Assembly: GCF_017573505.1 (NCBI RefSeq)
Contig: NZ_JAGEOJ010000032.1
Location: forward strand, 1 to 64,000
DNA from: Actinomadura barringtoniae
Lineage (GTDB): Bacteria > Actinomycetota > Actinomycetes > Streptosporangiales > Streptosporangiaceae
DNA length: 64,000 bases
Reading direction: 5' to 3'
Shown here piece after piece: positions 32,719 through 41,086 of this stretch. The position numbers and the translations under genes were made by a program. Under the pieces are notes generated by a model. The model did no database searches, had not been told where the DNA came from, and worked only from the letters and a program-made list of their open reading frames with translations. Numbering within the stretch: the first letter of the stretch is position 1; each line of letters starts with the position of its first letter.

Positions 32719-33372
32719 ATGAGGGCGGAGCCCACCTGCCCGCGGTGCGGCGGGCGACTACGTGCGCCGAGTCTGTGGTCGAGCGACTGGACCTGCGGCG
32801 TGCACGGAGCCGTACTGCCACGGCAGCCGGCCAAGAGCCCGACCGCCGACGGGCTCGCCGCGGTGCTGCAAGACACCAGGGTGCCGGTCTGGGCCCCCTG
32901 GCCGCTGCCGCACGGCTGGCTGGTCACCGGCTTCCTGACCGTCGGCGACGACCGTACCGGCGCCCGCGCCGTCGCGGTCGCGCTGTCCGGCCCGGGCCTG
33001 CTGAGCGGCCCCGCCGACATGATCCTGATCGCCGAGGACCCGGGCGTCGGCATGGGCGCCTATTTCGCCGGGCTGATGGACGGCCCGGACCCCGGAGCCG
33101 GCTTCGACGAGGGCCCCGCGCACGTCAAGCTCGAGGTCCGCGGCCCCACCGCCACCAACGGCCGCAGCGTCCCCATGTGGGCCGTCACCACCGGCAAGGC
33201 CGACCGCGCCGTCTACGTGGGCGAGGCCATGGGCAGCTGGCTCTGGGCGGTCCTGTGGCCCGCCGACGCGGGCGTCCTCATGCTCGAACGCCCCAACCTG
33301 CTGGACCTGCGCGAGCCCGGTATGGACCTGGACGTCCCGTACGGCGCCTACAGCCCCCGCCTGGACGCCTAG
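32719..33372 (+). CDS. DUF6758-like protein with zinc ribbon
   Basis: The 217-residue protein begins with a CPRCGG knuckle and a second cysteine in WTCGVHG, giving a small zinc ribbon (residues 6-29), followed by a globular domain with VPVWAPWPLPHGWLVTGFLT and VYVGEAMGSWLWAVLWPADA. This matches an actinobacterial family of unknown function (DUF6758). It is divergent from the NUDIX gene. The ATG at 32719 lacks an obvious ribosome site. Confidence 0.7.
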   Translation: MRAEPTCPRCGGRLRAPSLWSSDWTCGVHGAVLPRQPAKSPTADGLAAVLQDTRVPVWAPWPLPHGWLVTGFLTVGDDRTGARAVAVALSGPGLLSGPADMILIAEDPGVGMGAYFAGLMDGPDPGAGFDEGPAHVKLEVRGPTATNGRSVPMWAVTTGKADRAVYVGEAMGSWLWAVLWPADAGVLMLERPNLLDLREPGMDLDVPYGAYSPRLDA

Positions 33373-33426
33373 CCCTCGGGCGGCCGCTGCGGCTGGGCTC
33401 TCGCGCAAGTTTGCGACGATGGCGGC

Positions 33427-34269
33427 ATGCGCATCGACCTGCACAGCCACAGTGATGTCTCCGATGGCACCCGGCCGCCCGCCGAGGTCGTACGGCTGGC
33501 GAGCAAGGCCGGGCTGGACGTTCTCGCGCTGACCGACCACGACACGGCCGGCGGGTGGGCGGAGGCGCGAGCGGCGCTCCCGGACGGGCTGACCCTCGTT
33601 CCGGGCATGGAACTGTCCTGCAAGCACAGTGCCGGTTTCGGTAATCCCGAGCCGGACAGCCTGCATCTCCTCGGCTACCTCTTCGACCCGGACGAGCCCG
33701 AGCTGGCCTCGGAGGTGGCCCGGGTCCGCGACGACCGGGTCCTGCGAGCCCAGCGCATGGTCGAGCTCCTCCAGGAGCTCAGCGTTCCGGTGACCTGGGA
33801 GCGCGTACGGGAGCTGGCCCAAGGCGAGTCGGTCGGCCGCCCGCACATCGCGCGGGCCATGCTCGAGGCGGGCGCGATCGAGACCATGGACGAGGCGTTC
33901 ACCCCAGAGTGGATCGGGCCGGGCGGGCGCGCGCACGTGGACCGCTACGCCCTGGATCCCGTACGGGCCGTCCAGCTGATCCGCGGCGCGGGCGGCGTCT
34001 CCGTCATCGCCCATCCGCGCGCGACCAAGCGCGGCTACGTCTTCTCCGACGAGGTGATCGAGGAGCTCGCCGCGGCCGGTCTGACCGGCGTGGAGGTGGA
34101 TCACCCCGACCACACACCCCCCGACCGCGCGGCCCTCCGCGCGCTCGCGAGCCGCCTGGACCTGGTCCCGACCGGCTCCAGCGACGACCACGGAGCCCTC
34201 ACCGGAGATCGCCTTGGCTGCGAGACGACCGCCCCCGAGGCCTACCAGGAGCTCGTCAGCAGGGCCTGA
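33427..34269 (+). CDS. PHP-domain phosphoesterase (TrpH/RNase AM-like)
   Basis: The 280-residue protein has the PHP motifs: DLHSHSDVSDGT, LALTDHDT, VPGMELSC, a glycine/histidine motif (RPHIARAMLEAG), VSVIAHPR and the late SSDDHG. PHP enzymes use three metal ions to cleave phosphate esters; the E. coli TrpH (YciV) relative is a 5'-3' exonuclease on RNA and 3',5'-bisphosphates. The full motif set is intact and the length is normal. It is upstream of the MBL-fold and nuclease genes and may be transcribed with them. Confidence 0.9.
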   Translation: MRIDLHSHSDVSDGTRPPAEVVRLASKAGLDVLALTDHDTAGGWAEARAALPDGLTLVPGMELSCKHSAGFGNPEPDSLHLLGYLFDPDEPELASEVARVRDDRVLRAQRMVELLQELSVPVTWERVRELAQGESVGRPHIARAMLEAGAIETMDEAFTPEWIGPGGRAHVDRYALDPVRAVQLIRGAGGVSVIAHPRATKRGYVFSDEVIEELAAAGLTGVEVDHPDHTPPDRAALRALASRLDLVPTGSSDDHGALTGDRLGCETTAPEAYQELVSRA

Positions 34270-34338
34270 AGGGCAGGTCAGCGGGGGCGTTCCGGTTTGA
34301 TCTCCGCGCGGCCCGTGGCGCACGGTAGGGTGCGAGGC

Positions 34339-35046
34339 GTGGATGCGCGCATCGAAACGGTGGTGACGACGGGGAAGACCACCCTGGACGACACCGAGTA
34401 CGACGTCGAGAACAACACCTACATCGTCGGGGACGACGACGAGGTCATCGTGATCGACCCGGGCTTCGGCTCCGAGGACGTTCTCAAGCAGGTCGGCGAC
34501 CGCGAGATCATGGCGGTCATCTGCACCGACGGCAACGAGCACCATCTGGCGTCCGCGCTGGAGGTCGCCGCCGCCGGCGAGGAGGACGAGGAGAACTGGG
34601 CACCGGTCGCGCTGCACCGCGCCGACCGCCTCCTGTGGCGGGACTACTTCGGCCGCCTCGCCCGCGAGGAAGAGGACGAGGACGACGCCAAGGCGCTGCG
34701 CTCGCTCGAGCCCGACATCTGGCTGGAGGACGGCGGCGTCTTCGAGATCGGCGACGCCCAGCTGGAGATCATGCACACCCCCGGCAACACCCCGGGCAGC
34801 GTGAGCATCATCAGCGAGCAGGTCGGCGTGCTGTTCTCCGGCGACACCCTGCACCGCGGCCGCCCCGGCTCGATCGGCGGCGCGTACGAGGACCTGCGCA
34901 AGCAGCTGAACTCGATCGGCGCCCTGCTCACCCCCCTGCCGAAGGACCTGCGCGTCCTGCCGGGCCAAGGCGAGGAGACCACGGTCGGCGAAGAGGACGC
35001 CCGCTGGGAGAGCTGGGGCGCGCTCGCCACCGAACGGGACGAGTGA
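34339..35046 (+). CDS. metallo-beta-lactamase-fold pseudoenzyme
   Basis: The 235-residue protein keeps the MBL fold order (VIVIDPGFG, HTPGNTPGSVSII, FSGDTLHRG, LPGQGEETTVG) but the metal ligands are gone: the THxHxDH motif reads TDGNEHH, the PGHT histidine is Asn, and the PGHG histidine is Gln. An acidic insertion (about residues 82-118) is also unusual. It is therefore probably catalytically dead or works without the usual zinc pair. GTG 34339 is likely leaderless (TAGGGT 34326-34331). Its stop overlaps the nuclease start. Confidence 0.85.
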   Translation: MDARIETVVTTGKTTLDDTEYDVENNTYIVGDDDEVIVIDPGFGSEDVLKQVGDREIMAVICTDGNEHHLASALEVAAAGEEDEENWAPVALHRADRLLWRDYFGRLAREEEDEDDAKALRSLEPDIWLEDGGVFEIGDAQLEIMHTPGNTPGSVSIISEQVGVLFSGDTLHRGRPGSIGGAYEDLRKQLNSIGALLTPLPKDLRVLPGQGEETTVGEEDARWESWGALATERDE

Positions 35047-35930
35047 CGGCCGAGCAGCTCGGCTTCGAGGGCATGCCGCGACGGCTCTACACCTGTACGC
35101 CGTCGCGGCTGAACACCTGGCTGGACTGCCCCCGGCGCTACCGGATGACCTACCTGGACCGTCCGGCGCCGCCCAAGGGCCCGCCCTGGGCGCACAACAG
35201 CGTCGGGGCGAGCGTCCACAACGCCCTGGCCGCCTGGTGGCGCCTCGATCTGCCCGAGCGCACTCCCGAGATGGCCGGCACGCTGCTCATGCGCGGCTGG
35301 CTGACCGACGGCTTCCGCGACGAGGCCCAGTCGGCCGAGTGGCGCGAGCGCGCCCGCGAGATGGTCGAACGCTACGCGACCGGCCTGGACCCCGCTGACG
35401 AGCCGCTGGGCGTTGAACGCACCGTGGCCACCCGTACGGACCAGATCGCCGTCTCCGGCCGCATCGACCGCCTGGACGCCCGAGGCGCCGAGCTGGTGGT
35501 CGTCGACTACAAGACCGGCCGCCACATCCTCACGTCCGACGACGCCCGCGGCTCCCTGGCCCTCGCGCTCTACGCCATCGCAGCGTCCCGCGTCCTGCGC
35601 CGCCCCTGCCACCGCGTGGAGCTGCACCACCTGCCCACCGGCGAAGTGGCGGTCTGGGACCACACCGACGAATCCCTGGCCCGCCATCTCCGCCGAGCCG
35701 AATCCATAGCCGCCGAGGCCGCCGCCGCGGACGAGGCCTACAAGACCCGCATTCCCAAGCCCCGCCAGGCCGAAGGCCTCGCCGTCGACCACACCCCGTA
35801 CGACGAGACGTTCCCGCCCCGCCCCGGCAACCTGTGCGCTTGGTGTGACTACGCCCGCCATTGCCCGGAGGGGCAGGAGGCGGCCCCTCGCAAAGAGTCC
35901 TGGGCCGCCCTCCCGGTGGAAACCGCCTAA
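35043..35930 (+). CDS. RecB-family PD-(D/E)XK nuclease with Fe-S cysteines
   Basis: The 295-residue protein starts TPSRLNTWLDCPRRYRMTYL and has the nuclease core GRIDRLDARGAELVVVDYKT (Asp and Lys of the PD-(D/E)XK site) and a late QTRY-like helix. Four cysteines, C29 region plus CAWCDYARHC near the end, fit the iron-sulfur clamp of AddB/Cas4-like nucleases. It would trim DNA ends in repair. The GTG start overlaps the MBL stop by 4 bases; its own stop overlaps the convergent oxygenase stop (35927-35930). Confidence 0.9.
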   Translation: MTAEQLGFEGMPRRLYTCTPSRLNTWLDCPRRYRMTYLDRPAPPKGPPWAHNSVGASVHNALAAWWRLDLPERTPEMAGTLLMRGWLTDGFRDEAQSAEWRERAREMVERYATGLDPADEPLGVERTVATRTDQIAVSGRIDRLDARGAELVVVDYKTGRHILTSDDARGSLALALYAIAASRVLRRPCHRVELHHLPTGEVAVWDHTDESLARHLRRAESIAAEAAAADEAYKTRIPKPRQAEGLAVDHTPYDETFPPRPGNLCAWCDYARHCPEGQEAAPRKESWAALPVETA

Positions 35931-36835
35931 GCACCCACGAGTGAACGCTCAGCGGGCCAGCGGCGGGGGTCTCGTAGGCCGTAGAGGCCTCTGCCGAGGT
36001 CGTAGCCTTCTGCGCCTAGGCGCTGGCGGGCGCGTTCCAGCATGTCGCGGGTGGGCTTCATGAAGGCGTAGTCGTGCAGGCGTTCGGGAACGGTGCTGAG
36101 CGCCGTACGGAACGAGCGCAGGGCCGCGGTCACCGCGGGCTGTGGCACTTCGGGGAGCGCGCCGTACATCTGGCGGGCCCAGTCGGGCAGCGAGTAGTAG
36201 CAGAGGGCACCGAACGGGAAGTAGCCCGGCTTGCCCGGTGCCAGGAACTTCAGGTTCTCCGGCATCGTGGGCCACATCAGGAAGCGCACGGTCGCGGCGG
36301 CCTCTTCGGTCACTCGCAGCTGGGAGCGCATGGACGCGAGGTAGTCCTCCATCTCGCGCACGCTGCCGGGCACGTCCTCCGCGTGGAGGCCCACGTAAGT
36401 AGCGGTGTGCCTCTGCTCGTCCAGGTATTTGTCGGCCATCGCGTCGGTGAGCGGCAATCCCGAGCGTCGTGCGACCTCCAGGTAGGAGTAGACCTCGGCG
36501 CAGTGCACCCACCGCAGCAGCTCGGGCTGGTCGAGCCGCTCCTTCTTGCCCGTGTCGTGGTTGAGGATGCGCAGGCTCCGGTGGATCCCGCGGACCTTGG
36601 CGGCCAGCTGGTCGATCTCTTCGTGGCTGCCGAACGTGGCCATGCCCACGAAGTCGGCCGTGCGCTGGAGCCGCCCGAACGGGTCCTCCTGGAAGTTGGA
36701 GTTCTGCCAGACGCCCCACATGGCCATCGGGTGCAGTGCCTGCAGCATGAGGCTGCGCACCCCGCCGATCCACATGGACCGGTCGATGTGAACGCGCCAC
36801 GTGACGCTCTCGGGCGGTGCAACGGTCGCCGACAT
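35927..36835 (-). CDS. DUF2236 (MpaB-like) oxygenase
   Basis: The 302-residue helical protein has the DUF2236 pattern: LMLQALHPMAMWGV, HCAEVYSYLEVARRSG, YLDEQRHTATYVG and FGALCYYSLPDWAR. The histidines in HPMAM and RHTA are the likely heme ligands, as in latex-clearing and mycophenolate (MpaB) oxygenases. The substrate is unknown. ATG 36835 has GAGGT five bases upstream, better than ATG 36850. A small dyad just upstream may be an operator. Confidence 0.85.
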   Translation of the reverse strand: MSATVAPPESVTWRVHIDRSMWIGGVRSLMLQALHPMAMWGVWQNSNFQEDPFGRLQRTADFVGMATFGSHEEIDQLAAKVRGIHRSLRILNHDTGKKERLDQPELLRWVHCAEVYSYLEVARRSGLPLTDAMADKYLDEQRHTATYVGLHAEDVPGSVREMEDYLASMRSQLRVTEEAAATVRFLMWPTMPENLKFLAPGKPGYFPFGALCYYSLPDWARQMYGALPEVPQPAVTAALRSFRTALSTVPERLHDYAFMKPTRDMLERARQRLGAEGYDLGRGLYGLRDPRRWPAERSLVGA

Positions 36836-36855
36836 TCCCCACCTCGCCAAACATG

Positions 36856-36868
36856 TGAGACAAACTCA
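36856..36868. promoter_or_regulatory. small dyad upstream of the DUF2236 gene
   Basis: TGAG-ACAAA-CTCA is a perfect 4+4 dyad in an AT-richer patch 21 bases before the oxygenase start. Its place fits an operator but it is short enough to be chance. Confidence 0.25.
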
Positions 36869-37038
36869 GGTAAGTGTGTCATTACATTCTCGGGTTCAGC
36901 ACCCCGGCCCCCTGTGATCACTGTCACCTGGGGAAAAGGTGCAGGCGGTGGGCCGTCCATCCGCCTCAGCCCGGTCGACGACCTCAGCCTGGAACGCCCG
37001 GCGGGCCTGCCCGTGCGGATCGAGGCGGCCCGCGGCCC

Positions 37039-37914
37039 TCAGCGGACGACGCGCTCGGCCTTGCTCCAGAAGTCGGAGAGCGCGCCGGCCGTCGTCTCCG
37101 GGGCCTCCACGGCGGGCGAGTGGGCGGCGATCGGGATGACGACCTTGGCGGCGTCCAGGCGTTCGGCCATCGCCGCCTGGGCGCGCGGGTCCCAGACGTC
37201 GTCGTCCTCGCCATAGATCACCAGTAGCGGCACGGCGGCCTCGTCGGCGGCCTTGGCCAGCTCGTCGACCCGGTCGGGGGCCGAGGTCAGCTCGGTCGCC
37301 ATCGCCATCAGGCCGGTCGGGCAGTTGCCCAGGGTCCGCCTCTTGAGGAAGTCGAGGATCTCGGGCGGAACGCCGCGCGCCTCGGCGTCCGGGCCGATGC
37401 TCACCGTCCAGATCGTCTCCAGGCCGAGCTTGGGGATCGCGTCCCGCAGCGCCCTGGCCTTGTCGGCGGCCCGCCCGGTGACCCCCGCGGGGCCCGAGCT
37501 CATCAGCGTGTACGACTGGGGCAGCACCCCGCCGAGCACCGCCTCCCGGGTCACCAGGCCGCCGAACGAGTGGCCGACCAGGTGCACCGGGTCCGGGCCG
37601 AGCGCCTCCATCAGGGCGGCGATGTCCTCGCCGAGCGCGGCGAGCGCGTAGTCCTCGGGCCCGGCGCCGCGCTCGGACTCGTACTGCCCCCGCATGTCGA
37701 CCGCCACCACCCGGCGACCCGCGCGGGCGAGGGTCTGCATGACCGCCAGGAAGTCTTCCTTGCTGCCGGTGAAACCCGGCACGAGCAGGGCCGGAGAGCG
37801 TTCGGCGATACCCGATCCCGGTAGCGCCTCCAAGGCGGCGAACGTGCCGCGGGAGGTCTCGATGTACGTCCGGCGCACGCCGGGGGGCAGAGTCAGGAAC
37901 CGGGGCGTACTCAC
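37039..37914 (-). CDS. alpha/beta-hydrolase
   Basis: The 291-residue protein has the alpha/beta-hydrolase layout: oxyanion region LLVPGFTGSKEDFL, nucleophile elbow GHSFGG (Ser in HLVGHSFGGLVT), an acid in YGEDDDVWDP and a late histidine (IAAHSPAVEAPE). It would hydrolyse an ester, amide or epoxide of unknown identity. GTG 37914 begins the conserved part (STPRFLTLPPGVRRTYIETS); no clear ribosome site precedes it. It is divergent from the phosphodiesterase gene. Confidence 0.9.
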   Translation of the reverse strand: MSTPRFLTLPPGVRRTYIETSRGTFAALEALPGSGIAERSPALLVPGFTGSKEDFLAVMQTLARAGRRVVAVDMRGQYESERGAGPEDYALAALGEDIAALMEALGPDPVHLVGHSFGGLVTREAVLGGVLPQSYTLMSSGPAGVTGRAADKARALRDAIPKLGLETIWTVSIGPDAEARGVPPEILDFLKRRTLGNCPTGLMAMATELTSAPDRVDELAKAADEAAVPLLVIYGEDDDVWDPRAQAAMAERLDAAKVVIPIAAHSPAVEAPETTAGALSDFWSKAERVVR

Positions 37915-37983
37915 AGGTGGCCAGCGTACTAAATGTGATTGCGTAGACACCGGTAAAGAGCCTTCGGTGGTAGCGTCGCCAGT

Positions 37984-38682
37984 GTGGATCAACGCCCGCA
38001 CCCGGCCGTTTCGGCCCATCGCAGGGACGAGGCGGGCGTGGCGGGGCTGCGCGCCGCGGTCGGCTCCGGCGCCGAGTACGTGGAGATCGACATCCGCCGG
38101 ACCGGCGACGGGAAGCTGGTCGTTCACCATGATCCGGGCATCGGCGGGCTGCGCATCGCCCGCGCCAGCTACGAGCAGGTCCAGGACACGGCGGGCGAAC
38201 GACCCGTGCCGCTGGTCGCCGACGCCATGAAGATCATGGCGGCCGGGCGTGTCCGCGGCCATCTGGACCTCAAGGAGCCCGGCTGCGAGCTGGAGGCCAC
38301 CGAGCTGGCGATGGACGCGTTCGGCGAGGACGGCTTCGTGGTGACCACCAAGGACGTCGCCTCGATCACCCAGGTGAAGAAGACGTATCCGCAGGTGAAG
38401 GCGGCTTTGTCGGTGGGCCGCAGCTTCTGGGAGCCCGGCGTGGTCCGCGACATGCTGCCCGTGCGGCTCATCCGCGCGTCCGGGGCCGACATGGTGGCGC
38501 TCAACTTCCGCCTGGCCCGGGTCGGCGTCCTCGCCCAGTGCGCCCGCGCCGGGTTCCCCGCCATGATCTGGACGGTGAACGCCGAGAAGATGATGCGGCG
38601 CTTCCTGAACGATCCCCGGGTGGCCGTACTGATCACCGACCACCCGGAGCAGGCCCTCGCCCTACGCGACGGCAGGCCCTAA
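37984..38682 (+). CDS. glycerophosphodiester phosphodiesterase
   Basis: The 232-residue TIM-barrel protein has AHR near the start, the metal-binding VEIDIRRT, the catalytic VVHHDPGIGG and GHLDLKEPG, and MIWTVN near the end. It hydrolyses glycerophosphodiesters such as glycerophosphocholine to glycerol 3-phosphate and an alcohol, which would follow on from phospholipase products. The usual AHRG turn reads AHRRDEAG. GTG 37984 has TAGCGT (37971-37976) seven bases upstream and is probably leaderless. Confidence 0.9.
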   Translation: MDQRPHPAVSAHRRDEAGVAGLRAAVGSGAEYVEIDIRRTGDGKLVVHHDPGIGGLRIARASYEQVQDTAGERPVPLVADAMKIMAAGRVRGHLDLKEPGCELEATELAMDAFGEDGFVVTTKDVASITQVKKTYPQVKAALSVGRSFWEPGVVRDMLPVRLIRASGADMVALNFRLARVGVLAQCARAGFPAMIWTVNAEKMMRRFLNDPRVAVLITDHPEQALALRDGRP

Positions 38683-38719
38683 CTAAGCCCTAACTAGGCT
38701 CTAGCTAGGCCCTGGCTAG
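38676..38719. repeat. four 11-bp tandem repeats holding both convergent stop codons
   Basis: GCCCTAACTAA, GCCCTAACTAG, GCTCTAGCTAG and GCCCTGGCTAG follow one another without gaps. The TAA of the phosphodiesterase (38680-38682) is in the first unit and the TAG of the convergent phospholipase (38716-38718, minus) is in the last. The array offers stop codons in several frames on both strands. Confidence 0.9.
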
Positions 38720-40791
38720 CCGGAGATGCTGGGGCGGCCGTTCTCCAGGTGGCCCATCAGGCGGCGCTGGAACGTCTTGTCCTCGGCCGACTTGATCTCG
38801 ACGTCGTACCAGCCGTGCTTGGTACCCCAGCGGACGGTGCTCTTGCCGCGCGCGGGGACGGTCACCTTGTGGGTCGCGTTGCCGTACGCCAGGGCCTTCA
38901 GGGTGAACGTGAGCGGCTTGGCGGACGGGTTGGCCAGCGTGATCGCCAGCTTGCCCGCGTCGGGCGCCGCCTGGGACGTCACGTCCGTACGGGCGGCGGC
39001 CCCGGCCGTGGACCCGGCGAACTCGCGCCGGAAGCCGTTCGGCCCGGTCAGCGTGAGCCGGTAGCCGCCCTTGACCGCGATCCGCTCGACCTTGCGTCCC
39101 GCCACGTCGTAGTGGCGCGGGGCGGCGAACTCCTTGGCGTACGGGTAGAGCGCCAGGTGCGACGACCGCGTGCCCTTCTCGATCATGGTGATGATCAGCG
39201 AGCCGCCGTCCAGGCGGGCGGACGCGTCGGTCCGGTAGGGGAGCGGGCGCGCCGGGCGGGTGCCCTTCTCCGGCGCCGGGCCCTCCTGGATGATCGGCGG
39301 CAGGGCGGGCCAGCGCCAGTAGAACTTCGGCGGCGCGGCGGGCTTGGGAACGGGCTGCGGCTTGGCGGCACGACCGAAGTCGAACGCCGAGGTCAGGTCG
39401 CCCGCGACCGTACGGCGCCAGGGGCTGATGTTCGGCTCGCGGACGCCCAGCCAGCGCTCCAGGAACCGGATCGTCGAGGTGTGGTCGAAGGTCTCCGAGC
39501 AGACGTACCCGCCGACCGTCCACGGCGAGACGACGATCATCGGGACCCGGAAGCCCAGCCCGATCGGCTTGCCGTCGTCGTGGTCGTCCTCGGCGTCCGC
39601 GGGCGGCAGCGGCGGCGGAACGTGGTCGAAGTAGCCGTCGTTCTCGTCGAAGAGCAGGAACAGCGCGGTGGACTCCCACACCTCCGGGTCGGAGGCGATC
39701 GCGTCCAGCACCTGGTAGGTGATCCCGGCGCCCTGAATCGGGCTGCCCGAGCCCGGGTGCTCGGACTCGGCGGCCGAGGCCACGATGTAGGACACCTCGG
39801 GCAGCCGCCCGCCCGCGACGTCGGCCTTGAACGCGGCTCCCAGCGTTCCGCCGTCGCTGCGGCGCAGGCCACGCTCGAACAGGTCGCGCTCAGGGGCGGA
39901 CAGGGCCGCGACGCCCTTGTCCAGCGCCGCCTGCATGCTCTTGCGCTCGTCCGCGCTCGCCTTGGCGACCGCGCCGTAGAAGTCGGTCATGCTCGTGTAC
40001 GAGCCGACCGGCGCCAGGGCCTTGCGCATGACCTGCTTGAACGTGGTGAGGAACTCCAGCGGGTTGTCGGTGAAGTTGTCCCACTCCTGATAGACCTTCC
40101 AGCTCCGACCCGCCTTGGACAGCCGTTCGGCATAGGAGACCTGCGCGTAGCCGGGGTGGCCGGCCTCGTCGTAGGCGTCGTTCTCGACCGCGCGGTGGCC
40201 GTTCTTCTCGTAGCCGATCGTGCCGGTCCAGTGGTAGGTCCGGTTGGGGTTGGTCGGCCCGAACACCGAGCAGTGGTAGGCGTCCAGGATCGTGAACGTG
40301 TCGGCCAGCTCGTACTGGAACGGCAGGTCCTTGCGGTCGTAGTGGACCATCGTGGCCATCGTCTTGGCCGAGATCCAGGTGTTGTGCCAGCCGTCGCCGT
40401 GCGCCTTCTGGCCGCCCTCCCAGCCGTGGTCCAGGCCCGCGATGTAGTTCACGTCGGTGAGCGGGCCGTGCCCGATCGCGTTCCGCGCCAGGAACGGCTT
40501 CACGTGCCGCAGCAGGCCCGGCTGCTCGAAGACCGGGTGCCCGTCGGGCAGCTCGATCGCGTTCCGGTCACCGAACCCGCGGACCCCGCGCAGCGCCCCG
40601 AAGTAGTGGTCGAAGCTGCGGTTCTCCTGCATCAGGAACACCACGTGCTTGATCGCCTTGAGCCCGCCGGGCTTGATCGGCCGGGCGAGGGCGGCGTGCA
40701 CCGAGGGCGGCAGCATCGAGGCGACGGCTGCGCCGCCGGCGACCCCCGCGCTGGAGGCGAGGAACTTGCGGCGGGAGGGACCTTGGCTCAT
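38716..40791 (-). CDS. Tat-exported phospholipase C
   Basis: The 691-residue protein begins with a twin-arginine signal (SRRKFLASSAGVAGGAAVAS) and then the bacterial phospholipase C/acid phosphatase fold: VVFLMQENRSFDHYFG (metal-binding Glu/Asn), GPTNPNRTYHWTG, FLLFDENDGYFDHVPPP and CSETFDHTS. Two C-terminal immunoglobulin-like domains (about 500-691) match non-haemolytic PLC. It would cleave phosphatidylcholine or similar lipids outside the cell, exported by the TatB-containing translocase. The stop is inside the 11-bp repeat array. Confidence 0.93.
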   Translation of the reverse strand: MSQGPSRRKFLASSAGVAGGAAVASMLPPSVHAALARPIKPGGLKAIKHVVFLMQENRSFDHYFGALRGVRGFGDRNAIELPDGHPVFEQPGLLRHVKPFLARNAIGHGPLTDVNYIAGLDHGWEGGQKAHGDGWHNTWISAKTMATMVHYDRKDLPFQYELADTFTILDAYHCSVFGPTNPNRTYHWTGTIGYEKNGHRAVENDAYDEAGHPGYAQVSYAERLSKAGRSWKVYQEWDNFTDNPLEFLTTFKQVMRKALAPVGSYTSMTDFYGAVAKASADERKSMQAALDKGVAALSAPERDLFERGLRRSDGGTLGAAFKADVAGGRLPEVSYIVASAAESEHPGSGSPIQGAGITYQVLDAIASDPEVWESTALFLLFDENDGYFDHVPPPLPPADAEDDHDDGKPIGLGFRVPMIVVSPWTVGGYVCSETFDHTSTIRFLERWLGVREPNISPWRRTVAGDLTSAFDFGRAAKPQPVPKPAAPPKFYWRWPALPPIIQEGPAPEKGTRPARPLPYRTDASARLDGGSLIITMIEKGTRSSHLALYPYAKEFAAPRHYDVAGRKVERIAVKGGYRLTLTGPNGFRREFAGSTAGAAARTDVTSQAAPDAGKLAITLANPSAKPLTFTLKALAYGNATHKVTVPARGKSTVRWGTKHGWYDVEIKSAEDKTFQRRLMGHLENGRPSISG

Positions 40792-40813
40792 GCCGTGAAG
40801 CGTGGGCCGCCCG

Positions 40814-40971
40814 GGTAACGAGACGACGGCGATCACGCGTCCGCCCGGTAACGAACATGAAAGACATTCACATGTTCCGGCGCCGGAAACGAGAGCCGGG
40901 ACGGAAACGAGAGCCGGGGCCGCGCGGACCGCTGCCTGCAGCCGTTCGCCGCCGACGTTGTCCGGAAACGA
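40814..40971. promoter_or_regulatory. five GG(T/A)AACGA repeats upstream of phospholipase C
   Basis: GG(T/A)AACGA occurs at 40814-40821, 40847-40854, 40885-40892, 40903-40910 and 40964-40971, all in the same orientation within 160 bases of the PLC start. Two of them belong to a perfect-looking 18-bp tandem duplication (40885-40902 and 40903-40920). Iterated sites before a secreted phospholipase suggest a regulator such as a phosphate-response protein; the identity is unknown. Confidence 0.4.
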
Positions 40972-40974
40972 GAA

Positions 40975-41008
40975 CTGCGAGATCACGGCGTGGTGCGTGA
41001 TCTCGCAG
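40975..41008. terminator. 12-bp hairpin downstream of the helicase gene
   Basis: CTGCGAGATCAC (40975-40986) and GTGATCTCGCAG (40997-41008) pair perfectly around a 10-base loop. It is 78 bases after the helicase stop on the minus strand and could act as a second terminator. Confidence 0.5.
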
Positions 41009-41049
41009 CGGGCCGGGCGCGGTAAGGGCGCCCGGCAGGGTTCGCGGCC

Positions 41050-41072
41050 CGGGCACCCGGTGGGGGTGCCCG
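41050..41072. terminator. terminator of the helicase gene
   Basis: CGGGCACCC and GGGTGCCCG form a 9-bp perfect stem with a GGTGG loop, 14 bases after the helicase stop on the minus strand. Confidence 0.55.
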
Positions 41073-41086
41073 ATGGGCCACGGGTA

